From Planctomycetaceae bacterium (GTDB taxonomy: Bacteria; Planctomycetota; Planctomycetia; Gemmatales; Gemmataceae), in assembly GCA_013823135.1 (NCBI GenBank), contig PNLP01000062.1:1-41211 (forward strand): a DNA stretch of 41,211 nucleotides, given 5' to 3'. Shown here one piece after another: positions 23,716 through 31,401 of the stretch. The notes beneath the pieces were generated by a model, which worked only from the letters and a program-made list of their open reading frames with translations, was not told the origin of the DNA and searched no databases. A program made the translations under genes and the position numbers. Each line of letters opens with the position of its first letter. Position 1 is the first letter of the stretch.

Positions 23716-24147
23716 TCAGTTCCCAGCTTTCGGGTTCACCGGCATCGGGTTTGGCAATTCGTTCCCAGGGACAATCGTCGCACCAGGAAGCGGCATCGGC
23801 TTGCCGATCTGAGGTGGGTAACCGACGGGCGGATAGCCAGCGGGTGGGTAGCCTGTCGGCACGTTGAACGTCGGAGCGCCGCCACTTGCGCAACCGGGGC
23901 AGTCTGGCCCTCCGGGAACGATCGGGCCGCCCACCACCATTGGTGGCCGAAATGCAGGCCCAGGTGCACATGGCGAACAAGCTGGCGCACACACGGGGCC
24001 GCATGCAGGTGCACAGGGATTACAGGTTGCCCCATGATGGTGGAATCGCCAGCCAACATTCGGGAAATGTTCACGGAAGCAACAACACCCAGATGTCATC
24101 GACACGGTGCCGACCATCAGGGCGTACCAAAGTACGCGGGTATACAT
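23716..24147 (-). CDS. Cys/Pro/Gly-rich lipoprotein
   Basis: A 143-residue small exported protein of a planctomycete type I cannot name. The hydrophobic leader ends MTSGCCCF, a probable lipobox. The next section is Cys-rich (CNPCAPACGPVCAPACSPCA) and the rest is Pro/Gly-rich with GYPPAGYPPVGYPP repeats. The pattern suggests an extended, disulphide-linked surface protein. The frame extends upstream to 24285, but GAGGAGG before the ATG at 24147 and the signal sequence fix the start. A related smaller lipoprotein gene is encoded at 24544-24717 on the same strand. Confidence 0.72.
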   Translation of the reverse strand: MYTRVLWYALMVGTVSMTSGCCCFREHFPNVGWRFHHHGATCNPCAPACGPVCAPACSPCAPGPAFRPPMVVGGPIVPGGPDCPGCASGGAPTFNVPTGYPPAGYPPVGYPPQIGKPMPLPGATIVPGNELPNPMPVNPKAGN

Positions 24148-24543
24148 CGGACCGAACCTCCTCTCCTGGAGCGTGGCAAAGGGGAAATAGCACCGCTGGT
24201 CCGATCCTTCGGAGTATGCCGGAATCCTTCCGTTTTGGGCCGGTGTCACGCCCAGCCCGAATCGCGGCGGTTCCACTGCCGCCACGGAAAGATCATGCGC
24301 TGTTGGCGCACGGGGGCAAACTCAGGAGGGGAGATTCAGTCGGCAGATGGCGGAATTGAGAAGAGTTGGCGCGACGGGCGAAACCCGTCGGGTTGGCGAA
24401 ATGGGGAGAAGTTGACCGGTCGTGCGGAACTTAAGGCCGTGCGGAGAGTGGGAGAGTGGGAGAGACGGAGATGGGGAGACAAAGAGTGAGGCAGTTCGTC
24501 TTCTCTCCCCATCTCCGTGTCTCCCACTCTCCCACTCTGATTA
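24148..24543. other. 396-base gap with a small hairpin and a large A/G-rich palindrome
   Basis: I see no convincing gene here. The part next to 24147 should be the promoter region of the Cys-rich lipoprotein gene. A short hairpin CGACGGG/CCCGTCG lies at 24372-24390. The rightmost third is the large palindrome at 24445-24538. Open frames crossing the region have no recognisable protein features. Confidence 0.5.
24445..24538. repeat. Large A/G-rich inverted repeat (35-base arms)
   Basis: The arm 24445-24479 begins AGAGTGGGAGAGTGGGAGAG and pairs with 24504-24538 with one mismatch in 35. The arms contain tandem GAGTGGGA units. The reverse complement of the right arm contains GAGTGGGAGACACGGAGA, a sequence that also occurs in moeA at about 25929-25946. 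It lies just downstream of the 57-residue lipoprotein gene. Confidence 0.8.
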
Positions 24544-24717
24544 TCACGGTGCGGGCGGCGGGAGGAATCCCGGAGGCGGGCCTCCCTTGTCGCAGCACGG
24601 CGGTGGTGCCATGCTACTCGAGTTCGAGCAAGACGACTTCCGGCATCCGCACCCCGCAAGTGGAAGGATGGCGGAAACCGCGATCAACGCGAACATCAGA
24701 CGTTTGGTGAGCATCAT
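24544..24717 (-). CDS. Small Cys/Pro-rich lipoprotein
   Basis: A 57-residue exported lipoprotein: basic start (MMLTKRLMF), hydrophobic core, then lipobox LAGC (20-23). The mature part is Cys/Ser/Pro-rich (CGCRKSSCSNSSSMAPPPCC). GGAG lies 5 bases before the ATG at 24715-24717. The frame opens slightly upstream, at 24753, but the signal sequence fits this start. It resembles the 143-residue lipoprotein in style. Its function is unknown. Confidence 0.65.
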   Translation of the reverse strand: MMLTKRLMFALIAVSAILPLAGCGCRKSSCSNSSSMAPPPCCDKGGPPPGFLPPPAP

Positions 24718-24995
24718 TGTTGCTCCGTAAAGGCTGGAACCGAGGTGGGGCATGTGCTGCGAACATCGGTTGTCCGGGGTTCACATCCTCGCCTGGGTAC
24801 GCGGCGAGTGTCGCATCTACGGTGCGATCTGCCCTCTGAACAATTGAACTTTAGGGTCCAGTTACAGTCATGCAGCGCGGGACTTGAACGAAACTGGGTG
24901 AAATCTTTTTCCATTTGGGCGATTGTGACGGTGGCGATGAACGGGTCGATTTGCGAACCAAGAGAAACCCTGCGGGTTGTGCCGATTGTGTATCC

Positions 24996-26339
24996 ATGAA
25001 TACCCCCCAACAACCATTCTTTGATGTCAGAATGAAGGGCTTCGCGGCTCGGGCTTCGGTTGCAGCCGTGCTCGCAAGCCTCGACTCCCGCGTGCAACCG
25101 CTGCCCGGTGAAATCGTGTCGCTCCCCCAACTGGCAGGTCGTGTTCTCGCGGATGCCGTGGTGTCACCCGTGGACGTGCCAGGGTTCGCTCGTGCCGCAA
25201 TGGACGGTTACGCGGTTTGCTCGGAAGACACTGCCACATCAGCACCGCTCGACGTTCTCGGCGAGTCTATGCCCGCGCGGCCGTTCACCGGCACTATTGA
25301 ACGCGGGCAAGCTGTGCGAATCACCACCGGCGCTCCGATTCCCGCTGGGGCGGATGCGGTGCTCATGGCCGAGTTCGCGCAGACTGCTGCTGACGGGCGT
25401 GTGCATTCTCGCGAAGTGGTGAAGGCTGGCAAGCACATCGTGCGTGTGGGCGAGGATGTGGCGAAGGGTCGCGAGGTGTTGCCAGTGAGTCGCAGACTTC
25501 GACCGCAAGACGTCGGCTTGCTCGCTTCCATCGGTGTGAGCACGGTCCGAGTCCATCGCCAGCCACGCGTTGCGGTTCTGGTGACCGGGAACGAACTTCT
25601 CCCGCCGGGTTCGCTTCCCGAAGGTTACCGAATCGTGGATAGCAATTCTCCGATGCTTGCCACGCTCGTGGCTCGTGATGGGGGCGAATGCCTTTCCGTG
25701 CGGTATCTTCACGACGACTACGCTGCCGTGCGTGATGCGATCCGCGATACGGACGCCGACGTGATTCTCGTCTCGGGTGGCACTTCGGTCGGCACGGAGG
25801 ACCACGCCCCGCGAGCGGTCGGGGAACTTGGAGAACTCGCATTCCACGGCGTCGCGATTCGCCCGGCTGGGCCGTTGGGCGTTGGCTTCCGCCTTTGCCC
25901 TCGGGTAGCCTCAGATGGGAGAGGTGAAGAGTGGGAGACACGGAGACACGGAGACACGGAGAGAAATCCTGCTCATCTCCCCATCTCCCCATCTCCCCAA
26001 CTCCCCATCTTTCTGCTGCCCGGTAACCCCGTGTCCTGTCTCTGCGCTTACGATCTGTTCGCGGGGCGAGTGATCCGGCGACTCGGTGGTCGATCCTGGG
26101 AATTACCTTATCGCAGTGCCATGCTCCCGCTGGCGGCGAAGATCGCGTCAGCGGTCAATCGCGTCGATTACGTTCGCGTGATGGTGAGGAATGGTCAGGT
26201 GACGCCCATCCTGGGCAGTGGAGCATCGAACCTGAGTTCCACGGTGTCGGCTGATGGGTTCGTGTTGGCCCCCGCAGAACGCGAGGAACTGGCTGCAGGC
26301 GAAATGGTGGAAGTGTGGTTGTACGACGCGGTGCCGTAA
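24996..26339 (+). CDS. moeA: Molybdopterin molybdenumtransferase MoeA with in-frame repeat insertion
   Basis: A 447-residue MoeA, which inserts molybdate into adenylylated molybdopterin. The N-terminal MoeA block is LPGEIVSLPQLAGRVLADAV, followed by PGFARAAMDGYAV. RITTGAPIPAGADAVLMAEF, the MogA-like VTGNELLPPG and VSGGTSVGTEDH, and the late LPGNPVSCLCAYDLF are all present. Between GVGFRL and FLLPGNPVS lie about 39 residues where other MoeA proteins have 6-10. About 30 of these are encoded by A/G-rich repeat sequence (25915-26010). The usual PGKP before that point reads PAGP. The frame opens at 24915, but the ATG at 24996 begins the family match. It should still fold if the added loop is surface-exposed. 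Confidence 0.93.
   Translation: MNTPQQPFFDVRMKGFAARASVAAVLASLDSRVQPLPGEIVSLPQLAGRVLADAVVSPVDVPGFARAAMDGYAVCSEDTATSAPLDVLGESMPARPFTGTIERGQAVRITTGAPIPAGADAVLMAEFAQTAADGRVHSREVVKAGKHIVRVGEDVAKGREVLPVSRRLRPQDVGLLASIGVSTVRVHRQPRVAVLVTGNELLPPGSLPEGYRIVDSNSPMLATLVARDGGECLSVRYLHDDYAAVRDAIRDTDADVILVSGGTSVGTEDHAPRAVGELGELAFHGVAIRPAGPLGVGFRLCPRVASDGRGEEWETRRHGDTERNPAHLPISPSPQLPIFLLPGNPVSCLCAYDLFAGRVIRRLGGRSWELPYRSAMLPLAAKIASAVNRVDYVRVMVRNGQVTPILGSGASNLSSTVSADGFVLAPAEREELAAGEMVEVWLYDAVP
25915..26010. repeat. A/G-rich repeat element inside moeA
   Basis: Tandem GGAGACAC units (25930-25960) are followed by CTCATCTCCCCATCTCCCC units (25972-26009), forming a rough inverted repeat. It shares GAGTGGGAGACACGGAGA with the palindrome at 24445-24538. 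Its length of about 96 bases keeps the moeA frame open and encodes GRGEEWETRRHGDTERNPAH and then a Pro/Ser-rich stretch. Confidence 0.75.
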
Positions 26340-26448
26340 CGATTACGAGTGTTGCAACGCAGTGCTGGTTCAGCGAGAAGTGGAACCGGTCGGGCTTCAT
26401 ATACCCTCCTCCCTACCGGCTCTACTTCTCGCTGAAACCAAACGCGAA

Positions 26449-27777
26449 TTACACTTCGACGGTCTCCAGATACTCGGAGACCGCCCCGCGGACGTTTCGC
26501 GCCGCCCGCCAGTACATGCCCACGACGAACAACCAACCGAGCATGACTGCGGCTTGCTCGTACATCTTCGCCATCTCGGTCACGGGCTTCGGCTGATACT
26601 GATTGACGTACACCATCCAGCCAATGGTCGCCAGGGTCGCCACGAAGGCCACCGCGAGACCCACCATACCCACGGACCGCGCCGCCTTCGGTCGTTTCAT
26701 CGCCATACCGCAAACCGCGAGCCCAGTCAGGAACAGGAACTCTGCAGTCAGCGTCGCAATCAAGAAGGCGTACCGTGCGTACTGATATTCTTGGCTGAAC
26801 AACAACTTGTGGCACACGAACGCGGCGATCAGTCCCACCACCGCGATGAGCGTAAATAAACCACTCAGTACGAACATGCCTTTCCCGCCACAACTTCGCG
26901 GCACAGCCCCGCATGTCAGGCGACCGAAAGTCAGGAACAATCCACCGATTACTGCCGGCAAACCGTAAACGACCACGTCGAGGAGCTCTTCCTTCGTCAA
27001 TTTCATGGAGTTGGGCTCGGGCGAGTTGACGTAGCCTGCAATGCTGATCCAGCCATCGCCCGGCCCTTGTGGTAACGCGACCCCGCTCTTCACGCACGCC
27101 GCCTTGGCAAAGCCGACGAGCCCGGGAATCGTGAGCACGAGGAGACCGAGTAATACCCAGAACATTCCGCCGCGAGCCTTCCGCCAGCCAGGAATCGCGA
27201 TGGGGTCGGCTGATCGCATATCGTCTGGCAGCGGACCTGACGGGCCAGCGCCCACCCCTGTTCCCAGCGGGCGTGGGGCTGCTCCGAGTCGCGTGAGGGA
27301 TTCTCGCCCAGGTCGGGCGGGCGGAACCTTGGGGAACGGGTCGAAGTCCGGCGACGATGCTGCCCGAACCGAAGGGAAAACGGGAGCGGCCGGAGGAGAC
27401 TGAATTGGTGGGAATGGGCTGGGGTTTCCGCCCGGGGCCGGGTTCGCGCTCGGGTTTGGCCGGGGCGGCGGCGGTGGTGCGGGGTCGGCACCCCAATCGG
27501 TCGGGCTCGCGACTGCGGGCGGTGCCCCGAGCGACGTGAACGACCCGGGTGCCACGGGTGGTGCTGGGCGTGACGTCGGAACGTCGCCGATGCCGTCGTC
27601 GTCGAGTGGCGATCGCTCCGGCGGCATTTGTTGATGCTGCGGGATTGGCTCCGGTTCATCGCCGCTGGGAACCGGAACCGGCTCCGCACAGTACGGACAT
27701 TTGACCCGCTTCCCGGCGGATTCATCCCGGGCACGGAACCGCTTTCCACACGACGGACAACCCAGGGTGATGGGCAT
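26449..27777 (-). CDS. Zinc-ribbon membrane protein, unknown function
   Basis: A 442-residue protein. An N-terminal zinc ribbon has CPSC (C7, C10) and CPYC (C27, C30), MJ0042-like. A long Pro-rich, low-complexity cytoplasmic linker (about 31-185) follows. The last 240 residues hold about six membrane segments, for example FWVLLGLLVLTIPGLVGFA, YGLPAVIGGLFLTF, FVLSGLFTLIAVVGLIAAFV and VGMVGLAVAFVATLATIGWM. The ATG at 27777 is chosen because the zinc ribbon starts there; the frame's upstream 14 codons look non-coding. A protein with the same N-terminal ribbon plus protease domain is encoded at 33028-35274. Confidence 0.78.
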   Translation of the reverse strand: MPITLGCPSCGKRFRARDESAGKRVKCPYCAEPVPVPSGDEPEPIPQHQQMPPERSPLDDDGIGDVPTSRPAPPVAPGSFTSLGAPPAVASPTDWGADPAPPPPPRPNPSANPAPGGNPSPFPPIQSPPAAPVFPSVRAASSPDFDPFPKVPPARPGRESLTRLGAAPRPLGTGVGAGPSGPLPDDMRSADPIAIPGWRKARGGMFWVLLGLLVLTIPGLVGFAKAACVKSGVALPQGPGDGWISIAGYVNSPEPNSMKLTKEELLDVVVYGLPAVIGGLFLTFGRLTCGAVPRSCGGKGMFVLSGLFTLIAVVGLIAAFVCHKLLFSQEYQYARYAFLIATLTAEFLFLTGLAVCGMAMKRPKAARSVGMVGLAVAFVATLATIGWMVYVNQYQPKPVTEMAKMYEQAAVMLGWLFVVGMYWRAARNVRGAVSEYLETVEV

Positions 27778-27900
27778 GACGCACTTCCGATGAAAGGACG
27801 AGGACCGATGTCCCGACAATACTAAGCGGACGACGCTCGCGGAGGAACCCCACGCGGCGAAAATGGCTTGAACGGACCTGTCCAGCCGTGAATCGGCAGA

Positions 27901-28161
27901 TCAGAACCGCGGGCTGGGTCGCTTCCACTCGGGGTCGTAGGCGAGCGAGAACAGTTTCTGGATCAGTTCCGCCTTGTTGGGGGCGTCCGACATCAGAATG
28001 CCGAATGCCTTGTTGATCTTCTCGGCACGGGCATCGGCCGTCACGGCGTCCACGTCGGCACCGCGGCCAATTCGGTCAAGAATGCCCGCGAGATCGAGCA
28101 ACTTGCAGCGAGCTTCCAGGAAGAAATGTTCCAGAACACGAGGAGCGGGTAGAGGATTCAT
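27901..28161 (-). CDS. Small hypothetical protein
   Basis: An 86-residue helical protein with no named family that I can see. It starts MNPLPAPRVLEHFFLEARCK, contains charged helices (ADVDAVTADARAEKINKAFG), and ends in YDPEWKRPSPRF. No signal peptide or membrane segment is present. It lies between the zinc-ribbon membrane protein and larE, all on the minus strand, with an imperfect palindrome between it and larE. A good candidate for a lineage-specific small gene, though coding status rests on composition alone. Confidence 0.55.
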   Translation of the reverse strand: MNPLPAPRVLEHFFLEARCKLLDLAGILDRIGRGADVDAVTADARAEKINKAFGILMSDAPNKAELIQKLFSLAYDPEWKRPSPRF

Positions 28162-28180
28162 GGGGTGGTTGGGGTCAGTA

Positions 28181-28248
28181 GTTTAGCGTCAGCCTCAACG
28201 GGGCTGCGCCAGCAACCTGCGGGCAACCCCTTGGGGCTGAGACTGAAC
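28181..28248. repeat. Imperfect palindrome downstream of larE
   Basis: GTTTAGCGTCAGCCTCAACG (28181-28200) and the reverse complement of the stretch ending TGGGGCTGAGACTGAAC (28248) agree at roughly three of four positions. It sits between larE (ending 28260) and the small gene starting at 28161, and may act as a terminator. Confidence 0.45.
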
Positions 28249-28259
28249 GGAGCCACACG

Positions 28260-29120
28260 TTATCGTCCACTATACACGCGGCGGACTTCCAGGGGTACGA
28301 GTTCGTTCAGGCTGCCGGAGCGGAAACCGGCAAGGTCAATCGTGATGAACTTGAACCCGAGGCGGCTGAACTCGCGGGTCAACTCGCCACGCACGGGGTC
28401 GGCCGCGAATCGGGCGATCTCGCCGACGGGCACCTCGACGCGGGCCAGATCGCCCTCGTGGTAACGCACACGGCATTCGCGCAAACCCAGCGAGCGAAGG
28501 TACATTTCTGCGGCCTCGACGCGAGCGGTGCGTTCGGGCGTCACAGCCAACCCCGGTGCAAGCCGACTGGAAAGGCACGGCGACGCGGGTTTATCCCACG
28601 TCGGAAGCTCCCAGTGGAGCGCGAGGGCTCGCACATCGGCCTTTGTGAACCCCGCTGTTTGCAACGGGTGCCGCACGGAATGTTCCGCCGCCGCAACCAG
28701 GCCGGGGCGGTAGTCGCCGAGGTCATCAAGGTTCGCGCCGCTCACCATGAACGGCACGCCGAGTTCGGGCAGGATTCGCTCGACGGTCGAGTAGAGTTCC
28801 GTCTTGCAGTGGTAGCATCGGCTGCCATCGTTCTTGAGGTAGTCCGGGTTGTCGAACTCGTGAGTTGGAACGACGACGTGTCGGATGCCGATGATCGTGG
28901 CGAGTCGCTTCGCGTCGGCCAGTTCGGCACGCGCGACGCTTCCGCTGTCGGCGGTCACCGCGATCGCCTTGTCGCCAAGCGCCAGGAACGCGGCCTTGGC
29001 CACGACCGTGCTGTCGATGCCGCCGCTGAACGCGACCGCAACCCCGGACAGTTCCGCCAGGATGCCGACGAGACGATCTCGCTTTGCCACGAGTTCAGGC
29101 GTGAGTTCGCTGCTTAACAT
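28260..29120 (-). CDS. larE: ATP-dependent sulfur transferase LarE
   Basis: A 286-residue LarE of the PP-loop ATPase family, which adds sulfur to the pyridinium dicarboxylate precursor of the nickel-pincer cofactor of lactate racemase and related enzymes. The PP-loop is FSGGIDS (31-37). The family cysteine is C182 in PCLSSR, equivalent to the sacrificial cysteine of Lactobacillus LarE. A second pair, C102 and C105 (RCYHCK), gives three cysteines, the number used by cluster-bearing LarE proteins that recycle sulfur. No larA, larB or larC is in the window, so its client enzyme is unknown. The assignment to the family is firm. Confidence 0.9.
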   Translation of the reverse strand: MLSSELTPELVAKRDRLVGILAELSGVAVAFSGGIDSTVVAKAAFLALGDKAIAVTADSGSVARAELADAKRLATIIGIRHVVVPTHEFDNPDYLKNDGSRCYHCKTELYSTVERILPELGVPFMVSGANLDDLGDYRPGLVAAAEHSVRHPLQTAGFTKADVRALALHWELPTWDKPASPCLSSRLAPGLAVTPERTARVEAAEMYLRSLGLRECRVRYHEGDLARVEVPVGEIARFAADPVRGELTREFSRLGFKFITIDLAGFRSGSLNELVPLEVRRVYSGR

Positions 29121-29156
29121 AACTCGATTCTATCGGGCGAACTGTTCGTCGCGTGC

Positions 29157-29612
29157 TCAGGAATGTGCGGGCGGCTTCACTGTGAGAACAGGGCAGGGGG
29201 CCTCGCGGATGATCCGTTCCGCCTGGCTCCCCAAGATGAGGTGCGCCAGACCGGTACGGCCGTGCGTTCCGACGCAGAGCAAATCCGCTTTCAGATCACC
29301 CGCGGCGGCCACGATCTCGGACACCGGCGACCCGATTCGCACTTCCACGCGTGGCTTCAACCGGGCGAGGTTCTCGCGTTCAATCAGGTTCGCAAGGCCC
29401 GTCTTGGCGGCATCGCTGAGTTGACTGAGGTCTGGCCCCGGCAGCGGTGTCGGCATCACGGCATCGGGCATCGCCAGCGCGAGATCCTGCACGACGTGGA
29501 GCAGGATGAGTTCGGCCCCAAACTTGTCGGCGAGTTCGGCCGCGAGCCTCACGGCAGGGGTCGAGCATTCGCCAAAGTCGGTCGGAACGATGATGCGGCG
29601 GATCGGCAGCAT
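29157..29612 (-). CDS. Universal stress protein (UspA family)
   Basis: A 151-residue Usp fold protein. The N-terminus MLPIRRIIVPTDFGECSTPA is typical, and the C-terminal GTHGRTGLAHLILGSQAERI contains the GxxG-x9-GS pattern of ATP-binding Usp proteins, so ATP binding is likely. It may respond to stress or growth arrest. The frame is open beyond 29612, but GGAGG upstream of the ATG at 29610-29612 and the family start both support 29612. The aminotransferase gene lies 31 bases upstream in the same direction. Confidence 0.92.
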   Translation of the reverse strand: MLPIRRIIVPTDFGECSTPAVRLAAELADKFGAELILLHVVQDLALAMPDAVMPTPLPGPDLSQLSDAAKTGLANLIERENLARLKPRVEVRIGSPVSEIVAAAGDLKADLLCVGTHGRTGLAHLILGSQAERIIREAPCPVLTVKPPAHS

Positions 29613-29643
29613 GGGAGAACCTCCGTTTGGGGCCGGAGGTATT

Positions 29644-30489
29644 TTATCCCTGAGCGCGGGTGATGGCGTGATAGTGTTCGCGGATTGCCCTGGTGACCGG
29701 TCCTTCGGTGCCAGTGCCGATGTTTTTGCCATCTACCCGCACGAGGCTGATGACTCCGCACGCCGTGCCTGCGATGAACACCTCATCTGAAGCGTACAGG
29801 TCGTCGGCCTTCACAGAGTATTCAACCACGATTTCACCAAGTTCCGGGGCGAACGCGGCAACGGCGAAGCCGGTTACATCCGTGGGTTGATCGCCTGCAA
29901 CCACGAGTGCGCCGTCCTTCACGAGAAACAGGAACCCTTCGGTTGTGCCAACGAGTCGCCCGGAGTGATTCGTGAGAATCGCTTCGAGGCAACCGTGTTT
30001 CAGGGCGTGCTGTTTCGCGAGGACGATATGGGGTTGGCCGAGCGTGCGAACGCGGTTTGCGGGGTGGTCGGTGTCGAGCGGAACGGGGAAGATGACCGCA
30101 TGCAAGCCGTGGCCGGTGAGTTCATCGGGGAACGGGCGATACTCCTCCGCGATGATGATGACCTGCGGCACGACCTTGCGGGGGTCGGGGCCAAGGGTGC
30201 CCGGTCCACGGCTCACGATCACGCGAACGTAGCCTTCCGTGCGATTGTTCGCCCTGGCGGTCGCTTCGATGGCGGCAATCAATTCTTCGCGTGGCAGCGG
30301 GATGACGATGCCGAGCGTTTCGGCCGCGGTGAACAGTTTGTTGAGGTGCTCGACCGCGCGGAACGGCTTGCCATTGAAGACGCGGAGGTGTTCCCAGACG
30401 CCGTCGCCATAGGTGAACCCGTGATCGAACGGGCTCACGCGGGCCTCGGTCTTGTCGATCAGCGTGCCGTTGATCCAGAGAAGGGACAT
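29644..30489 (-). CDS. Class IV aminotransferase fold protein lacking the PLP lysine
   Basis: A 281-residue protein of the D-amino-acid/branched-chain aminotransferase family. FDHGFTYGDGVWEHLRVFNG (21-40), YVRVIVSRGPGTLGPDP and SDEVFIAGTACGVISLVRVD are standard. Aligned to D-amino-acid aminotransferases, the block IKTLNLLPNVLAKQEA reads VRTLGQPHIVLAKQHA here, so the PLP lysine is R148. The usual TEGxxSN reads GTTEGFLF, and the GITR arginine is changed (DVTG). The normal Schiff base therefore cannot form. It may be a non-catalytic or repurposed protein. It is followed by the Usp gene in the same orientation. Confidence 0.88.
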   Translation of the reverse strand: MSLLWINGTLIDKTEARVSPFDHGFTYGDGVWEHLRVFNGKPFRAVEHLNKLFTAAETLGIVIPLPREELIAAIEATARANNRTEGYVRVIVSRGPGTLGPDPRKVVPQVIIIAEEYRPFPDELTGHGLHAVIFPVPLDTDHPANRVRTLGQPHIVLAKQHALKHGCLEAILTNHSGRLVGTTEGFLFLVKDGALVVAGDQPTDVTGFAVAAFAPELGEIVVEYSVKADDLYASDEVFIAGTACGVISLVRVDGKNIGTGTEGPVTRAIREHYHAITRAQG

Positions 30490-30519
30490 GGGATTTCAGA
30501 TGGGAGATTTGCATTTTGT

Positions 30520-30565
30520 TTCGCCGCTTGCGGCTTTGCAGGACGGCAAAGCCGCAAGCGGCGAA
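30520..30565. terminator. Perfect 20-bp hairpin (AAGCCGCAAGCGGC-type palindrome)
   Basis: TTCGCCGCTTGCGGCTTTGC (30520-30539) is exactly complementary to 30546-30565, with a 6-base loop. It lies downstream of lolD (ending 30573) and upstream of the aminotransferase gene, so it may stop lolD transcription. The core is shared with 9015-9058 and, with one base changed, 1932-1966. Confidence 0.75.
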
Positions 30566-30572
30566 TGACCCG

Positions 30573-31307
30573 TCACACCGCTGCTAACAGGGGTGAGTGA
30601 AACGAGGGCTTCTTCGCCATGGTGTCGTCGGTCACCACACCGCCCACCATTCGCACGACGCGGTCGGTTGCGGTGACGATATCGAGGTTGTGCGTGACCA
30701 TGACGATGGTGACGCCGTCGTCGCGGTTCAGGTCGCGGAGCAGGCGAACGATCTCATCGCCGGTCGCGGCATCAAGGTTACCAGTTGGTTCGTCGGCCAG
30801 CAGCACTCGCGGGTTCATCAACAACGCACGCGCCACCGCGGCCCGCTGCAACTCACCACCGGAGAGTTCACGCGGACGGTGCTTGATGCGGTGACCCATA
30901 CCCACCTTGGTGAGCAGTTCCATCGCACGAGCCCGCAACTTCGAGCGGGACTTCATCCAGCCCAGAACCGAGTGCCCGATGTACGCGGGCATCAGGACGT
31001 TGTCGAGCGTCGTGAGTTCGGGGAGCAGGTGGTAGAACTGGAAGATGTAGCCGAAAACGCGGTTCCGCAGTGCGTCGCGGTCGCGGTTCGGAAGGTTATC
31101 GATCCGCTTCCCGTCGAGGAAAATCCGGCCCGAGTCGGGAGCGTCGAGCGTGCCGAGCAGGTGAAGCAGGGTGCTCTTCCCCGAACCGCTGGCCCCAACG
31201 ATGCTCAGGAACTCGCCGGTCTTCACCTCCAGGTCCAGCCCGTTCAGCACGGGCACCCGAACGGCCTGACGGCGATAGGCTTTGTGGAGGTTTTCGGCGG
31301 TAAGCAT
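30573..31307 (-). CDS. lolD: ABC transporter ATP-binding protein, LolD/MacB type
   Basis: A 244-residue ATPase of the lipoprotein-release/MacB class. Walker A is GASGSGKST, the signature is LSGGELQRAAVARAL, Walker B is VLLADEP, and THN follows with the switch histidine. The family hallmark GYIFQFYHLLPELTTLDNV (Q-loop region) is intact. It should drive the LolC/E-type permease encoded just upstream. The ATG at 31305-31307 leads directly into MLTAENLHKAYRR; the upstream open frame runs into a tandem repeat and is not coding. It is separated from the permease by a heptamer palindrome. Confidence 0.88.
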   Translation of the reverse strand: MLTAENLHKAYRRQAVRVPVLNGLDLEVKTGEFLSIVGASGSGKSTLLHLLGTLDAPDSGRIFLDGKRIDNLPNRDRDALRNRVFGYIFQFYHLLPELTTLDNVLMPAYIGHSVLGWMKSRSKLRARAMELLTKVGMGHRIKHRPRELSGGELQRAAVARALLMNPRVLLADEPTGNLDAATGDEIVRLLRDLNRDDGVTIVMVTHNLDIVTATDRVVRMVGGVVTDDTMAKKPSFHSPLLAAV

Positions 31308-31308
31308 T

Positions 31309-31401
31309 GTTCCAGGTTCCAAGTTCCAGGTTCCAAGTTGAGATAATGCCAGCACACGACAGGTTCCTGCAACTTGGAACTTGGAACCTGGAACTTGGAA
31401 C
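31309..31401. repeat. GTTCCA(A/G) tandem heptamers arranged as a large inverted repeat
   Basis: Four heptamers GTTCCAR run from 31309 to 31339 and are mirrored by 31371-31401 (starting AACTTGGAACTTGGAACCTG). The 31-base arms have three mismatches. The right end touches the permease stop codon (31401-31403) and the left end is 2 bases from the lolD start. The lolD ribosome-binding site is therefore within or beside the repeat. Confidence 0.8.

Noticed and set aside
24718..24995. Possible tRNA or riboswitch upstream of moeA
   Set aside because: GGTTCACATCC looks like a T-loop fragment, but no acceptor, D-arm or anticodon stem can be paired around it. No known Moco riboswitch pattern was recognised either.
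31309..31401. Possible CRISPR-like repeat array
   Set aside because: The heptamers GTTCCAR are contiguous, without spacers of regular length, and form an inverted repeat; no cas genes are near.
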